From contig CALYQY010000049.1 in assembly GCA_945291235.1 (NCBI GenBank), positions 1 to 17,246 of the forward strand: a DNA stretch of 17,246 bases, in the 5' to 3' direction. Source of the stretch: an uncultured Gilliamella sp. Its GTDB lineage: Bacteria > Pseudomonadota > Gammaproteobacteria > Enterobacterales > Enterobacteriaceae. The notes under the pieces were generated by a model. That model searched no databases and was not told where the DNA came from. It saw nothing but the letters and a program-made list of their open reading frames with translations. Below are positions 1 through 7,164 of this stretch, one piece after another; position 1 is the first letter of the stretch; every line of letters begins with the position of its first letter. The position numbers and the translations under genes are program-made.

Positions 1-226
1 CTGTGTATACAGGGAACACTCTAATTATAACCTATTGTTTATTAATTAAAATAGGAGGGTGTAAAATTCCACCAACTTTTTTGCTGTTTTTTTAAGCGAT
101 TGATATTCTGATAGAGTTTGACAAAATTTATAATATTATCAATTTATTAAGCAATATTAGTAAAGAAATTTGTGCAATATTTATACTTGCCATGCGCTTA
201 TGTACCGACGCTATTTTGGATCATTG

Positions 227-243
227 CATAACAGATCGTTATG
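227..243. other. Short inverted repeat downstream of yhbP
   Basis: CATAAC and GTTATG form a perfect 6-bp stem around a 5-base loop (AGATC), about 50 bases past the yhbP stop codon. No U-run follows on either strand, so it is at best a weak transcription-end or RNA-stability hairpin. The rest of bases 1-295 is AT-rich and holds no gene I can support. Confidence 0.3.
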
Positions 244-295
244 TTAATTAGCTCTATTGGACTAAGCAGATTTTACTAAAAAACTCACTCATTAT

Positions 296-730
296 TTATT
301 CCTCTGCCTTATCCCAATGGGTTTTATGTGCAAATCCCATTAAATTATTGGTCATTTTAATTCGTTGTAATTTAAGTGACCAAATTGGCGCTTTAATCAT
401 TCTGGCAAAAGGAAATTTTCGATAATAGTGTGAGTAAGCTTGGGTGGCATCGTGACCCTCTAATCGCGATGCGATGGCTTGAAATTGAATACCTTGTATT
501 TTTGCAACAGTCTTTGGTGCAATGCTTATTGTACCTGCCACATGTGAATGAGTTAACATCGCATTACCATGAATTGTTTTCACGTCAGAAAGGATATAAA
601 GACACATGGAATCTTCATTAAAAACATAAAAAGCATTACACGCCCAAAGTTGATGATCAGGCAGAATCATACTGAGTGATAACACATGGTGTTTATTAAT
701 AAATTCAAGGATTTTTTTATTGGGCTGCAT
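296..730 (-). CDS. yhbP: YhbP/UPF0306 family protein (FMN-binding split-barrel fold)
   Basis: A 144-residue protein matching E. coli YhbP along its whole length, with shared blocks LWACNAFYVF, the KT..H stretch, AGT, PKTVA.I.G.QF, RLEG, FPFARM..APIW and the final LGF-like MGFAHK. The family belongs to the pyridoxamine-phosphate-oxidase-like split-barrel superfamily, whose members often bind FMN; its precise reaction is unknown. I chose the ATG at 730 over an in-frame TTG at 736 because it gives the same number of residues before the conserved HV as in E. coli. Neither start has a strong Shine-Dalgarno site. The gene lies 22 bases after ubiX on the same strand, so it is probably the second gene of that operon and translated by coupling. 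Confidence 0.85.
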   Translation of the reverse strand: MQPNKKILEFINKHHVLSLSMILPDHQLWACNAFYVFNEDSMCLYILSDVKTIHGNAMLTHSHVAGTISIAPKTVAKIQGIQFQAIASRLEGHDATQAYSHYYRKFPFARMIKAPIWSLKLQRIKMTNNLMGFAHKTHWDKAEE

Positions 731-752
731 ATTCAATGAAAGTTAAACTCGA

Positions 753-1346
753 TTAAGATGGTGTATTGTTTAAATGCATATCTTCACCCCAACGAGGTAA
801 TGCAGGAATATCGATATCAAACAGGTCTAACGCTCTGGCTACACTATGAGTTATCATATCATCAATACTATCAATACGTTGATACAGTGCCGGCACAGGT
901 GGAAATATCACCCCACCCATTAAAGTGACAGCCTCCATATTTTTAATATGTCCTAAATGTAAAGGTGCTTCACGTACCATTAAGACTAAACGGCGACGTT
1001 CTTTTAAAACTACATCGGCAGCCCGAGTTAGCAAATTATCCGATAAACTGTTAGCAATTGCAGACAAACTACGCATTGAGCACGGTGCAACTAACATGCC
1101 CATTGTTTTATAAGAACCACTTGCTATAGCTGCCCCGATATTATTAATAGAATAAACCTTGTCGGCAAGCGCCTCTATCTGTTTGATGCTCATATTGGGA
1201 ACTTCGTAAGAACAGGTCATTTGGGCAGCTTTAGAGATTACCAAATGAGTTTCAATATCTAATGGTTTTAAAAGCGTTAACGCTTTTATGCCATAAGCAA
1301 ACCCCGTTGCGCCACTGATTCCTATAATGATACGCTTTGCTGTCAT
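753..1346 (-). CDS. ubiX: UbiX-family flavin prenyltransferase
   Basis: A 197-residue cytosolic enzyme. The family joins a dimethylallyl group to FMN to make prenylated FMN, the cofactor of UbiD-type decarboxylases used in ubiquinone synthesis and aromatic-acid decarboxylation. The N-terminal flavin-binding glycine motif GISGATG, the ETHLV.SKAA block, [40 protein letters not shown] and PPVPALY are all present and closer to UbiX than to the Pad1/EcdB branch, although Pad1 cannot be excluded. The ATG at 1346 is preferred over an upstream in-frame start at 1403 because AGGA sits at good spacing before it and the protein then begins as in E. coli. No ubiD gene is nearby; the partner decarboxylase must be encoded elsewhere. 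yhbP follows directly. Confidence 0.9.
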   Translation of the reverse strand: MTAKRIIIGISGATGFAYGIKALTLLKPLDIETHLVISKAAQMTCSYEVPNMSIKQIEALADKVYSINNIGAAIASGSYKTMGMLVAPCSMRSLSAIANSLSDNLLTRAADVVLKERRRLVLMVREAPLHLGHIKNMEAVTLMGGVIFPPVPALYQRIDSIDDMITHSVARALDLFDIDIPALPRWGEDMHLNNTPS

Positions 1347-1474
1347 GTTAATTCCTATAGTATTTTGACTACAAACAACATCGGTTGACATTGATATGTC
1401 CAAAATAAGATGATTCCAATTTTTTCATTCGATAAACTGAGATGTTATGCATGAGTAAATCTTATCACTTATCA

Positions 1475-1505
1475 TTGATAGCTCATTGAACAAAAAAGCT
1501 GTCAA
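1475..1505 (-). promoter_or_regulatory. Possible sigma-70 promoter for ubiX-yhbP
   Basis: Reading the minus strand, a perfect TTGACA (-35) lies at 1505-1500. The best -10 is TATCAA at 1480-1475, four of six consensus bases, with a long 19-base spacer. The transcript would carry a leader of about 120 bases before ubiX. The -35 is strong but the -10 and spacing are poor, so this is a tentative call. Confidence 0.35.
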
Positions 1506-1738
1506 GTTAAAAAGATCGATTATGATAGATTTATCACAACACATCATACCTATATCGAATTTAGCTTTCAAGTAAGGGAAAGCTTATATAAAAATTGAGA
1601 ACAAAAGAGAATAAATTTATTTAATAAAATTAATCTTTTTAATAAAACGATATTACATTAAGTTTAAGGATTTGGATATCAGCGACACAAATACAACATT
1701 ACAGGATGAAATGTGATGAATTAAGATAAAATGCGCTA

Positions 1739-1770
1739 ACTACGCCTAATTTAATAGGCTTAGGCGTAGT
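1739..1770 (-). terminator. Hairpin after the DUF4432 gene, no U-tract
   Basis: ACTACGCCTAA (1739-1749) and TTAGGCGTAGT (1760-1770) form a perfect 11-bp stem with a 10-base loop, starting 10 bases after the stop codon of the minus-strand DUF4432 gene. The position suits a terminator. The sequence after the stem on that strand (TAGCGCATTTTATC) has only a short, displaced U-run, so termination may be weak or Rho-assisted. Confidence 0.5.
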
Positions 1771-1780
1771 ATAGTTTCAG

Positions 1781-2989
1781 TTATTCCTTAGCCATTGGCT
1801 GTTCAACCACTTTGGTTTCTTGATTACCTTGAATTGCTTGGATTTGTTGAGCATATTTGGCGACAGCATCTTTACCGGATAACAGACTATAAGTTAAGGT
1901 AAATTCGGTACTTTGTCCCGGCTCTAACTGGCGTACCCGTTTTTGTTCACGTTCAATAGTCACAGGATAGGCAAAACTGGTTCCCGGTTCTAAACCAGTA
2001 ACATAACCTTGCTTAAGTGTATCGGTATTTTTCCACAAAGAAAGAACAGGAAGTTCTTTGGTATTAAAAGCAATACCCGTGCCTTTATCCCCTGCTTTAT
2101 TCGTTAACATAACTTGCGTTTTACCATTAGCATCGGCATACGGAAAAACGTTAAATACCATTTCGTCAAAACCTTTGGTTGGCCCTAGATAAGTTTGCCA
2201 TGTTTTTAACCCATCTTTAGCATAATCGTTAAATGGCGAGATTTCTCGGACTGGTGCAACAAATTGAGCACCCTCTTCCAAAATTGGCGTACCGTAATTG
2301 CTATGATAAATGATTTGGAAATCTTTCGTGTAATCACCTTTATTGGTCACAACATCATGTACCGTAAACTCTTTACTACCTGGTACGTAACTTATTGATG
2401 CCCACGTTTCAAGATTGCTCTTTTTGAATGTGTTTTCTTTTATTAAACCTTTAACTGTGATTGTGTAAGGTGCTTTATCTAAAACTTCGACGACTAATTT
2501 TGAAACCGGCGTGTTTTGAGCTCGCCCATGCAATGTATACATCATTCCGTCTGCTTGCACTGCATGACCTGTCCATTCAAAACCACAACGCACCATCATT
2601 TCGTTAAAACCATCCAACCAACCCAGCCCTGCACGGCTTTCAAGATTTATAAATTTGGGGTGAACAATTTCGTCAACTGGTGAATCCCACCCCATTCGAA
2701 TACCGTCACCAACAACTGAAATAATTCCCAGTCCACGAGTCGGACTTAATTTTATGGTAAAATCATTACTGTTGATTGTTAATAACTCGCTTCCTTCTTG
2801 TTTTCCACCTTTAAGGACAGTATTTGCAATAAAAAATTTTTCGGCGTTTATCCCTAAATCTTTATTGGAGATAGACCAATTTCCTTTTGCTACATCTTTC
2901 TCGGTATCAATTAGCACAAATTCTTTAGCATTAGCCGTCATGGTTGTAAAACATGCTAATACTGCAAGTGAAATGATTTTAACTTTCAT
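1781..2989 (-). CDS. Exported DUF4432 aldose-1-epimerase-like protein
   Basis: A 402-residue protein of the DUF4432 family in the galactose-mutarotase-like superfamily, which binds or isomerises sugars with a beta-sandwich fold. Family-type motifs are GLGWLDGFNEM (residues 121-131) followed by RCGFEWTG, LHGRAQNTP (153-161), YHSNYGTPILEEGA (228-241) and GLEPGTS (332-338); His154, His229 and Glu334 are plausible active-site residues, by analogy only. Residues 1-21 form a classical signal peptide (positive KVK, hydrophobic core, cleavage after ANA), so the mature protein should be periplasmic. The ATG at 2989 has GAGG seven bases upstream. The gene appears monocistronic, with a Cra/LacI-like operator in front and a hairpin behind, and no sugar transporter adjacent. 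The substrate cannot be told from sequence. Confidence 0.85.
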   Translation of the reverse strand: MKVKIISLAVLACFTTMTANAKEFVLIDTEKDVAKGNWSISNKDLGINAEKFFIANTVLKGGKQEGSELLTINSNDFTIKLSPTRGLGIISVVGDGIRMGWDSPVDEIVHPKFINLESRAGLGWLDGFNEMMVRCGFEWTGHAVQADGMMYTLHGRAQNTPVSKLVVEVLDKAPYTITVKGLIKENTFKKSNLETWASISYVPGSKEFTVHDVVTNKGDYTKDFQIIYHSNYGTPILEEGAQFVAPVREISPFNDYAKDGLKTWQTYLGPTKGFDEMVFNVFPYADANGKTQVMLTNKAGDKGTGIAFNTKELPVLSLWKNTDTLKQGYVTGLEPGTSFAYPVTIEREQKRVRQLEPGQSTEFTLTYSLLSGKDAVAKYAQQIQAIQGNQETKVVEQPMAKE

Positions 2990-3022
2990 GTTAATTCCTC
3001 ATAATTTATTAAAACAACTAAA

Positions 3023-3036
3023 CTGAATCGCTTCAG
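3023..3036. promoter_or_regulatory. Cra/LacI-family-type operator upstream of the DUF4432 gene
   Basis: CTGAATCGCTTCAG is a near-perfect 14-bp palindrome (CTGAA and TTCAG arms). With the preceding A it matches the published degenerate Cra (FruR) consensus RSTGAAWCSNTHHW at every position. It lies 34 bases before the start codon, just downstream of a weak candidate promoter on the minus strand (TTGATT at 3065-3060, 17-base spacer, TATTGA at 3042-3037), where a bound repressor would block transcription. Another LacI-family regulator with a similar central CG could be the real ligand-responsive protein. Confidence 0.55.
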
Positions 3037-3167
3037 TCAATATGGCATAAAACGAGATAAATCAACAAAAAGAAAATATCAAAAATGAGAGATTATTCAC
3101 ACTTTTTAAACAGAAAAAATATCAATAATCTTATGAGTTATAATGAAATGATTTTATTTAACCACAA

Positions 3168-3746
3168 TTAACGATTGGGTCTAACCTGTCCTGCTTTCCA
3201 ATGTTTACGGCAAACAGAATGAAACTCGCTATCACCTAAATGTATAGAGTTACCAAACTTAACAATCTTACCATCTTTACCTTCTAGCAAATTCATCGTT
3301 GCTTTTTTTCCACACCAACAAACGGTTTTAAGCTCTCTAAAATTATCTGCGATTTCAAGTAAGGTTTTTGAGCCTTCAAAAAGATGTCCCATATAATCTG
3401 TTTTTAATCCAAAAAACATCATTGGTACTCCATACTCATCACAAACATCAGATAATTTCCAGATTGTATTTCGGGATAAAAACTGACTTTCGTCGATCAG
3501 TATACAGGCATAATCATTTTGTTTAATTAATTCAATTATCTCATCAACACTATTATCATCAAGTTGTAGCGCTTTTTTGCGTAATCCTAAACGTGATACA
3601 ATTTCTACAGCAGAATCACGCGTATCGACAGACGATTTAAGTAGCAATGTTTGCATATTATTACTTAAATAATTATGGTCGATTTGTAATAATTCAGTTG
3701 ATTTACCCGCATTCATGACGGCATAAATATAATAAATTTTCGACAA
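3168..3746 (-). CDS. tdk: Thymidine kinase
   Basis: A 192-residue type II thymidine kinase that phosphorylates thymidine to dTMP with ATP in the salvage pathway. The P-loop is MNAGKST (residues 11-17), the Walker-B-like and catalytic-base motif is LIDESQF with Asp85 and Glu86, and the zinc-binding cysteines are Cys143 and Cys145 (CWCG) with Cys179 and His182 (CRKH) near the C-terminal lasso. The start is TTG at 3746: GAGG lies seven bases upstream, and the distance from it to the P-loop is identical to E. coli Tdk, so no ATG is missing. The C-terminus is slightly shorter than the 205-residue E. coli enzyme. A strong terminator separates it from gpmA, so it probably has its own promoter in the short gap. 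Confidence 0.95.
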   Translation of the reverse strand: MSKIYYIYAVMNAGKSTELLQIDHNYLSNNMQTLLLKSSVDTRDSAVEIVSRLGLRKKALQLDDNSVDEIIELIKQNDYACILIDESQFLSRNTIWKLSDVCDEYGVPMMFFGLKTDYMGHLFEGSKTLLEIADNFRELKTVCWCGKKATMNLLEGKDGKIVKFGNSIHLGDSEFHSVCRKHWKAGQVRPNR

Positions 3747-3789
3747 AATAAGGCCTCAAAATAAATTAATAAAGAAACAGAATAATTTA

Positions 3790-3825
3790 GAAAATAAAAA
3801 AGGTAAGTTATCAAACCTACCTTTT
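3790..3825 (-). terminator. Rho-independent terminator of gpmA
   Basis: AAAAGGTAAGTT (3798-3809) pairs with AACCTACCTTTT (3814-3825), 11 of 12 positions, around the loop ATCA. On the minus strand the stem is followed by a T-rich tract (TTTTATTTTC), giving a classical intrinsic terminator 21 bases after the gpmA stop and before tdk. It is the only hairpin in the window with a convincing U-tract. Confidence 0.85.
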
Positions 3826-3846
3826 ATCATTATAATGAAATAAAAA

Positions 3847-4599
3847 CTATTTTGCTTTGCCTTGATTTGCAACAGCTGCTTGTTTGGCGGCAATTTCATC
3901 AGCATTACCTAAATAGTAATGTTTGATCACTTTCATATTGTCATCAAATTCATATACTAAAGGCACACCCGTTGGAATGTTAAGATCAATAATATCATCA
4001 TCACTGATATTATCTAAATGTTTAACTAAAGCACGTAAAGAGTTACCATGAGCAGCAATAATAACACGCTCGCCTCTTGCTACACGTGGTGCAATCGTTG
4101 ATTCCCAGTAAGGCAGAACACGTTTGATTGTTAATGCTAAGCTTTCTGTTAATGGTAATTCTGATTCAGGCAATTTGCTGTAACGTGAATCATGTCCCGG
4201 AAAACGCTCATCTGATTTTTCTAATGCAGGTGGGGTAATAGCAAAACCACGACGCCACAATTTTACTTGCTCATCACCATATTTTGCAGCAGTTTCCGCT
4301 TTATTTAAACCTTGAAGTGCACCATAGTGACGCTCATTTAATTTCCAACTTTTTTCAACAGGTAACCATGCTTGATCCACTTCATCTAAAACATGCCATA
4401 ATGTGTGAATAGCACGTTTTAACACTGAGGTATACGCATAATCAAATTCGAAACCTTCTTTTTTAAGTAATTGACCTGCTTCTGCTGCTTCTTTATTACC
4501 TTTATCAGATAAATCAACATCAGTCCAACCACAAAAACGGTTTTCTTGATTCCAAACACTTTCTCCATGTCGAATAAGAACTAATTTTTTTACTGCCAT
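3847..4599 (-). CDS. gpmA: 2,3-bisphosphoglycerate-dependent phosphoglycerate mutase
   Basis: A 250-residue glycolytic enzyme, the same length as E. coli GpmA, interconverting 3- and 2-phosphoglycerate through a phosphohistidine. The N-terminal [12 protein letters not shown] carries the phosphorylated His11. [11 protein letters not shown], the RRGF..TPP block and [10 protein letters not shown] with the second catalytic histidine follow in the usual order. I start it at the ATG at 4599, not the longer in-frame start at 4650, because AAAGGAG lies eight bases upstream and the protein then begins [12 protein letters not shown] as in the family. A candidate promoter sits immediately upstream beside a 16-bp inverted repeat, and a strong terminator follows. 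The neighbour nlpD is normally linked to rpoS rather than to gpmA in enterics. Confidence 0.97.
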   Translation of the reverse strand: MAVKKLVLIRHGESVWNQENRFCGWTDVDLSDKGNKEAAEAGQLLKKEGFEFDYAYTSVLKRAIHTLWHVLDEVDQAWLPVEKSWKLNERHYGALQGLNKAETAAKYGDEQVKLWRRGFAITPPALEKSDERFPGHDSRYSKLPESELPLTESLALTIKRVLPYWESTIAPRVARGERVIIAAHGNSLRALVKHLDNISDDDIIDLNIPTGVPLVYEFDDNMKVIKHYYLGNADEIAAKQAAVANQGKAK

Positions 4600-4621
4600 G
4601 AATATAACTCCTTTGTTACGT

Positions 4622-4650
4622 AAAATAAATTTGATGTATCTTGTTATCAA
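4622..4650 (-). promoter_or_regulatory. Candidate gpmA promoter
   Basis: On the minus strand TTGATA (4650-4645) and TATTTT (4627-4622) are separated by exactly 17 bases, each matching consensus at four or more positions. Transcription would start near 4615, just ahead of the AAAGGAG ribosome site, leaving a very short leader. The -35 hexamer overlaps the edge of the inverted repeat at 4649-4684. Confidence 0.5.
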
Positions 4651-4684
4651 CAGGAATACATGATTTTAATCATGTATTCCTGTT
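4649..4684. repeat. 16-bp perfect inverted repeat between nlpD and gpmA
   Basis: AACAGGAATACATGAT (4649-4664) and its exact reverse complement (4669-4684) flank the four-base loop TTTA. It begins 32 bases after the nlpD stop, so it may end the nlpD transcript, but neither strand has a U-tract right after the stem. Its right-hand end on the minus strand overlaps the candidate gpmA -35 box, so it might instead be, or also be, an operator. Confidence 0.6.
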
Positions 4685-4716
4685 GTATTTCAATAAACGT
4701 TTTTAAACTATACACA

Positions 4717-5733
4717 TTATTTTGGTAAATATTTTGCAGGATCAACGGATTGCGCTTTATAACGAATCTCAAAATGTAGTCTAACTGATGAAGTTCCTGT
4801 TGCGCCCATTGTTGCAATTTGCTCACCGGCTCGAACTGTTTGTTGTTCCTTAACTAAGATTGATTGATTATGCGCATAAGCTGTTAAATAATCATCATTA
4901 TGTTTAACAATAATTAAATTACCGTATCCCGGTAACGCATTACCAGAATAAACCACTCGACCATCAGCCGCAGCGACAACTTTATCACCTAACGATCCTG
5001 AAATATCAATCCCTTTACTTGCGTTAGAAAACTTTTCAATAATCTTACCATTAGCTGGCCATTGCCATGAAATATTAGCAACCGTGGCTGTTGCTCCTCC
5101 TAAATTGGAACGACTTTGATCCGATGAATTAGAACTACTTGGAACAGATGTAATAGTATTACTTTGAACAGATTGAATGGTGCTACCTTGATCAGATGAA
5201 CGGCTTGATGAAGTACCATTTGAATTATCTTTGATCGTCACAACTTTTTGGGTAACGTTATTTTTAGTTTCAACAACCGTTGTTCCAAAACTGACATCCA
5301 AAACTTGACCTACATTAACAGCGAAAGGTTCTTTAATATTATTTTTTGCGGCTAATGATCGATAATCATTACCCGTTACCCAAGCAATATAAAATAAGGT
5401 ATCTCCACGTTTAACAGTATATGTATCCCCCTTATAGCCACCTTTAGGAATATCATCATAATTACGATTATACACAATACGTTCATTCGTTGTTGCAACG
5501 CTTTGACCAGACGAGCTGGAAGATTGCACAGTTGAACTAGAGCTTGATGACGATTTAGGATAAGTAGAGTTCGATATTCGGTTACCCGTCGAAATATTTG
5601 TCGGTGGTCTGCTATAAACAGACGGATTTGAACTCCCGGAAGAATCTGAAATATCTACAATTGTAGCAGGGTTTGTTTGAGTACACGCAGCAATCAGCAA
5701 ACTTAAACTACTTAATGTGAGAATTTTTTTCAC
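4717..5733 (-). CDS. nlpD: Murein hydrolase activator NlpD (lipoprotein)
   Basis: An outer-membrane lipoprotein that in E. coli activates the amidase AmiC during cell division. From an upstream ATG at 5748 the product is 343 residues; I prefer the GTG at 5733 (338 residues) because AAAGG lies seven bases before it and it yields a compact lipoprotein signal MKKILTLSSLSLLIAAC with the lipidated Cys at 17. In the longer numbering, a LysM domain (TYTVKRGDTLFYIAW, about 109-153) binds peptidoglycan, and a LytM/M23 domain spans about 226-343. The M23 metal ligands are degenerate (SKGIDISG, and RLHFEIR instead of HLHFEIR), as expected of an activator without its own peptidase activity. Serine-rich linkers lie at 63-84 and 176-215. 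rpoS, its usual downstream neighbour, is absent. Confidence 0.93.
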   Translation of the reverse strand: MKKILTLSSLSLLIAACTQTNPATIVDISDSSGSSNPSVYSRPPTNISTGNRISNSTYPKSSSSSSSTVQSSSSSGQSVATTNERIVYNRNYDDIPKGGYKGDTYTVKRGDTLFYIAWVTGNDYRSLAAKNNIKEPFAVNVGQVLDVSFGTTVVETKNNVTQKVVTIKDNSNGTSSSRSSDQGSTIQSVQSNTITSVPSSSNSSDQSRSNLGGATATVANISWQWPANGKIIEKFSNASKGIDISGSLGDKVVAAADGRVVYSGNALPGYGNLIIVKHNDDYLTAYAHNQSILVKEQQTVRAGEQIATMGATGTSSVRLHFEIRYKAQSVDPAKYLPK

Positions 5734-5781
5734 TTTAATACCTTTCATTCGTTAATCTTATTTTGGTAGAAATTGCCCATG

Positions 5782-5810
5782 ATTATACATTTTAACGTTT
5801 TTACCGTAAA
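5782..5810 (-). promoter_or_regulatory. nlpD promoter
   Basis: On the minus strand a perfect TATAAT (-10, 5787-5782) lies 17 bases from TTTACG (-35, 5810-5805; four of six matches). The predicted start near 5775 leaves a leader of about 40 bases before the GTG start of nlpD. Confidence 0.65.
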
Positions 5811-6057
5811 AAGCTATTATCTTTAAAATATTCATGCTAATTTGATCATGGTCGAAGAATGATGATGAGTACTTAATTAAAGACAAACTCACGCCATAAA
5901 TCCAATAAGCTGTATAAAAATGAATGCCCTTTCTGACAAGAAATTTAACACCACTATACCATTAGTGAATCAACAAGCAAACTTGCTTATCAACTAAGAT
6001 TAAATATTCAAAATGCAATTTTACAATGGGTATAAAATGATAAAAACTGAAATTGTT

Positions 6058-6086
6058 TTGAACGCAATGAGTATATACAATAAAAT
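6058..6086 (+). promoter_or_regulatory. Candidate rsmI promoter
   Basis: TTGAAC (6058-6063; four of six matches) and TAAAAT (6081-6086; five of six matches) are 17 bases apart. The predicted start near 6093 gives a leader of roughly 50 bases. Other AT-rich -10-like hexamers lie just downstream, so the exact start is uncertain. Confidence 0.5.
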
Positions 6087-6145
6087 AGGTTTTCGTATAG
6101 TATATTTGTGGTATTTTTTTCAAAATTAAAATGTGACCAAATCTA

Positions 6146-6970
6146 ATGACTTTATATATTGTAGCCACCCCAATTGGAAACTTAAATGATATCACGCTTC
6201 GCGCAATTGAGATCCTTAAAAAGGTTGATTTAGTTGCTGCCGAAGACACTCGCCACAGTGGATTATTGTTGCAACATTTGGGAATCAAAGCCAAACTTTT
6301 TGCACTGCACGATCACAACGAGCAAGAAAAATCTCAGCTATTAATCGAAAAGCTCAAGTCTGGCGTATCGATAGCATTAATTTCTGATGCAGGAACCCCC
6401 TTAATAAATGATCCAGGCTATCATTTAGTGAAAGCTTGCCGTGAAAATGAGATTAACGTTGTTCCTATTCCTGGTGCTTGCGCAGCGATTGCAGCCTTAT
6501 CGGTTGCAGGACTACCGTCAGATAAATTCAGTTATGAAGGTTTTTTACCCGCTAAAAGTAAAGCTCGTCTGGACTACTTAATGACACTGGTGAATGAAAC
6601 ACGAACAATGATATTTTATGAATCAACACATCGTTTACTTGATACCTTGTATGATATGCAAACTGCATTTGGCACAGACAAACAAATCGTATTAGCCAAA
6701 GAGCTAACAAAAACATGGGAAACGATTGTCAGCTATCCGATGACTCAATTAATTAATTGGCTAAATGAAGATATTGCCCGTCAAAAAGGGGAGTTTGTTT
6801 TAATTGTTGAAGGTCATACTAAAACTGACACGGATATCGATCCCAATGTCATTCACACATTAAAGTTATTAACCAACGAGCTTCCATTAAAAAAAGCGGC
6901 TGCAATCACCGCCGAAATATACGGACTTAAAAAGAACCAACTTTATCAAATTGGATTGAGTTTGGAATAA
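6146..6970 (+). CDS. rsmI: 16S rRNA (cytidine-1402-2'-O)-methyltransferase RsmI
   Basis: A 274-residue SAM-dependent methyltransferase of the tetrapyrrole-methylase (class III) fold, which 2'-O-methylates C1402 in the decoding centre of 16S rRNA. Motifs in order: TPIGNL (8-13), [17 protein letters not shown] (31-47), [13 protein letters not shown] (80-92, SAM-site glycines), PGACAAI (109-115), [10 protein letters not shown] (130-139), FYESTHRL (157-164) and [10 protein letters not shown] (214-223). The ATG at 6146 is the only possible start, because an in-frame TGA lies 12 bases upstream. It lacks a clear Shine-Dalgarno sequence, and the enteric N-terminal extension of about a dozen residues is absent. 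In E. coli this gene is divergent from lpoA; here it is divergent from nlpD. Confidence 0.96.
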   Translation: MTLYIVATPIGNLNDITLRAIEILKKVDLVAAEDTRHSGLLLQHLGIKAKLFALHDHNEQEKSQLLIEKLKSGVSIALISDAGTPLINDPGYHLVKACRENEINVVPIPGACAAIAALSVAGLPSDKFSYEGFLPAKSKARLDYLMTLVNETRTMIFYESTHRLLDTLYDMQTAFGTDKQIVLAKELTKTWETIVSYPMTQLINWLNEDIARQKGEFVLIVEGHTKTDTDIDPNVIHTLKLLTNELPLKKAAAITAEIYGLKKNQLYQIGLSLE

Positions 6971-7018
6971 TGAAAGCATCAACCAACTAACATTTAATAG
7001 CTATTGAGCTAAAACAAA

Positions 7019-7038
7019 CTTACTAGCTAAATAGTAAG
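7019..7038. other. Inverted repeat between rsmI and ychF
   Basis: CTTACTA and TAGTAAG form a 7-bp perfect stem with a 6-base loop, about 48 bases past the rsmI stop. No U-tract follows, so a terminator role is only possible. Confidence 0.3.
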
Positions 7039-7087
7039 AAAGCGTTAACCTCGAATAAGATTAGACAGTAAAACATCGATAAGAACA

Positions 7088-7118
7088 TTGGCACAAATAG
7101 TGCGATTTAGTATATAAT
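7088..7118 (+). promoter_or_regulatory. Candidate ychF promoter
   Basis: TTGGCA (7088-7093; five of six matches) precedes the run TATATAAT (7111-7118). This offers TATATA at a 17-base spacing or a perfect TATAAT at 19. The start would be near 7124, giving a leader of about 40 bases that contains the AAAGG ribosome site. Confidence 0.6.
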
Positions 7119-7164
7119 TAGCCACTATTTTTAAGTAATTTAATGATAAAAGGTAACAAACAGT

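Larger units (their letters stand above)
1347..1780. other. Intergenic region upstream of ubiX
   Basis: AT-rich spacer between the ubiX start and the end of the DUF4432 gene, both on the minus strand. It holds a hairpin just after the DUF4432 stop (1739-1770) and a candidate ubiX promoter (1475-1505). I see no coding potential or structured RNA in the remainder, including the very AT-rich 1570-1660 stretch. Confidence 0.5.
5734..6145. other. Divergent intergenic region nlpD / rsmI
   Basis: About 400 AT-rich bases separate the divergent genes. I can support a promoter for nlpD (5782-5810) and one for rsmI (6058-6086). The middle part, 5811-6050, shows no recognisable RNA gene or conserved protein; a 25-codon reading frame at 5920-5997 lacks any supporting evidence. 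Confidence 0.5.

Noticed and set aside
1..12. CTGTGTATACAG, resembling a LexA box
   Set aside because: The CTGT and ACAG half-sites are 4 bases apart instead of 8, so it does not fit the SOS box.
118..147. TTGACA followed by AT-rich sequence, resembling a plus-strand promoter
   Set aside because: No good -10 lies at 16-18 bases and no plus-strand gene follows; the neighbouring gene is on the minus strand.
2754..3026. 90-codon plus-strand frame opposite the DUF4432 signal peptide
   Set aside because: It is the antisense shadow of a well-supported gene and covers its promoter region.
5920..5997. 25-codon reading frame upstream of rsmI
   Set aside because: No ribosome site, no recognisable sequence and ordinary AT-rich composition; likely chance.
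5749..6145. RNase P RNA or another structured RNA in the large nlpD/rsmI gap
   Set aside because: None of the conserved RNase P RNA segments or a long GC-rich fold is visible; the region is AT-rich and contains promoters.
5962..6294. Minus-strand 110-codon open frame over the rsmI start
   Set aside because: It is antisense to the conserved rsmI N-terminus, with no ribosome site or family resemblance.
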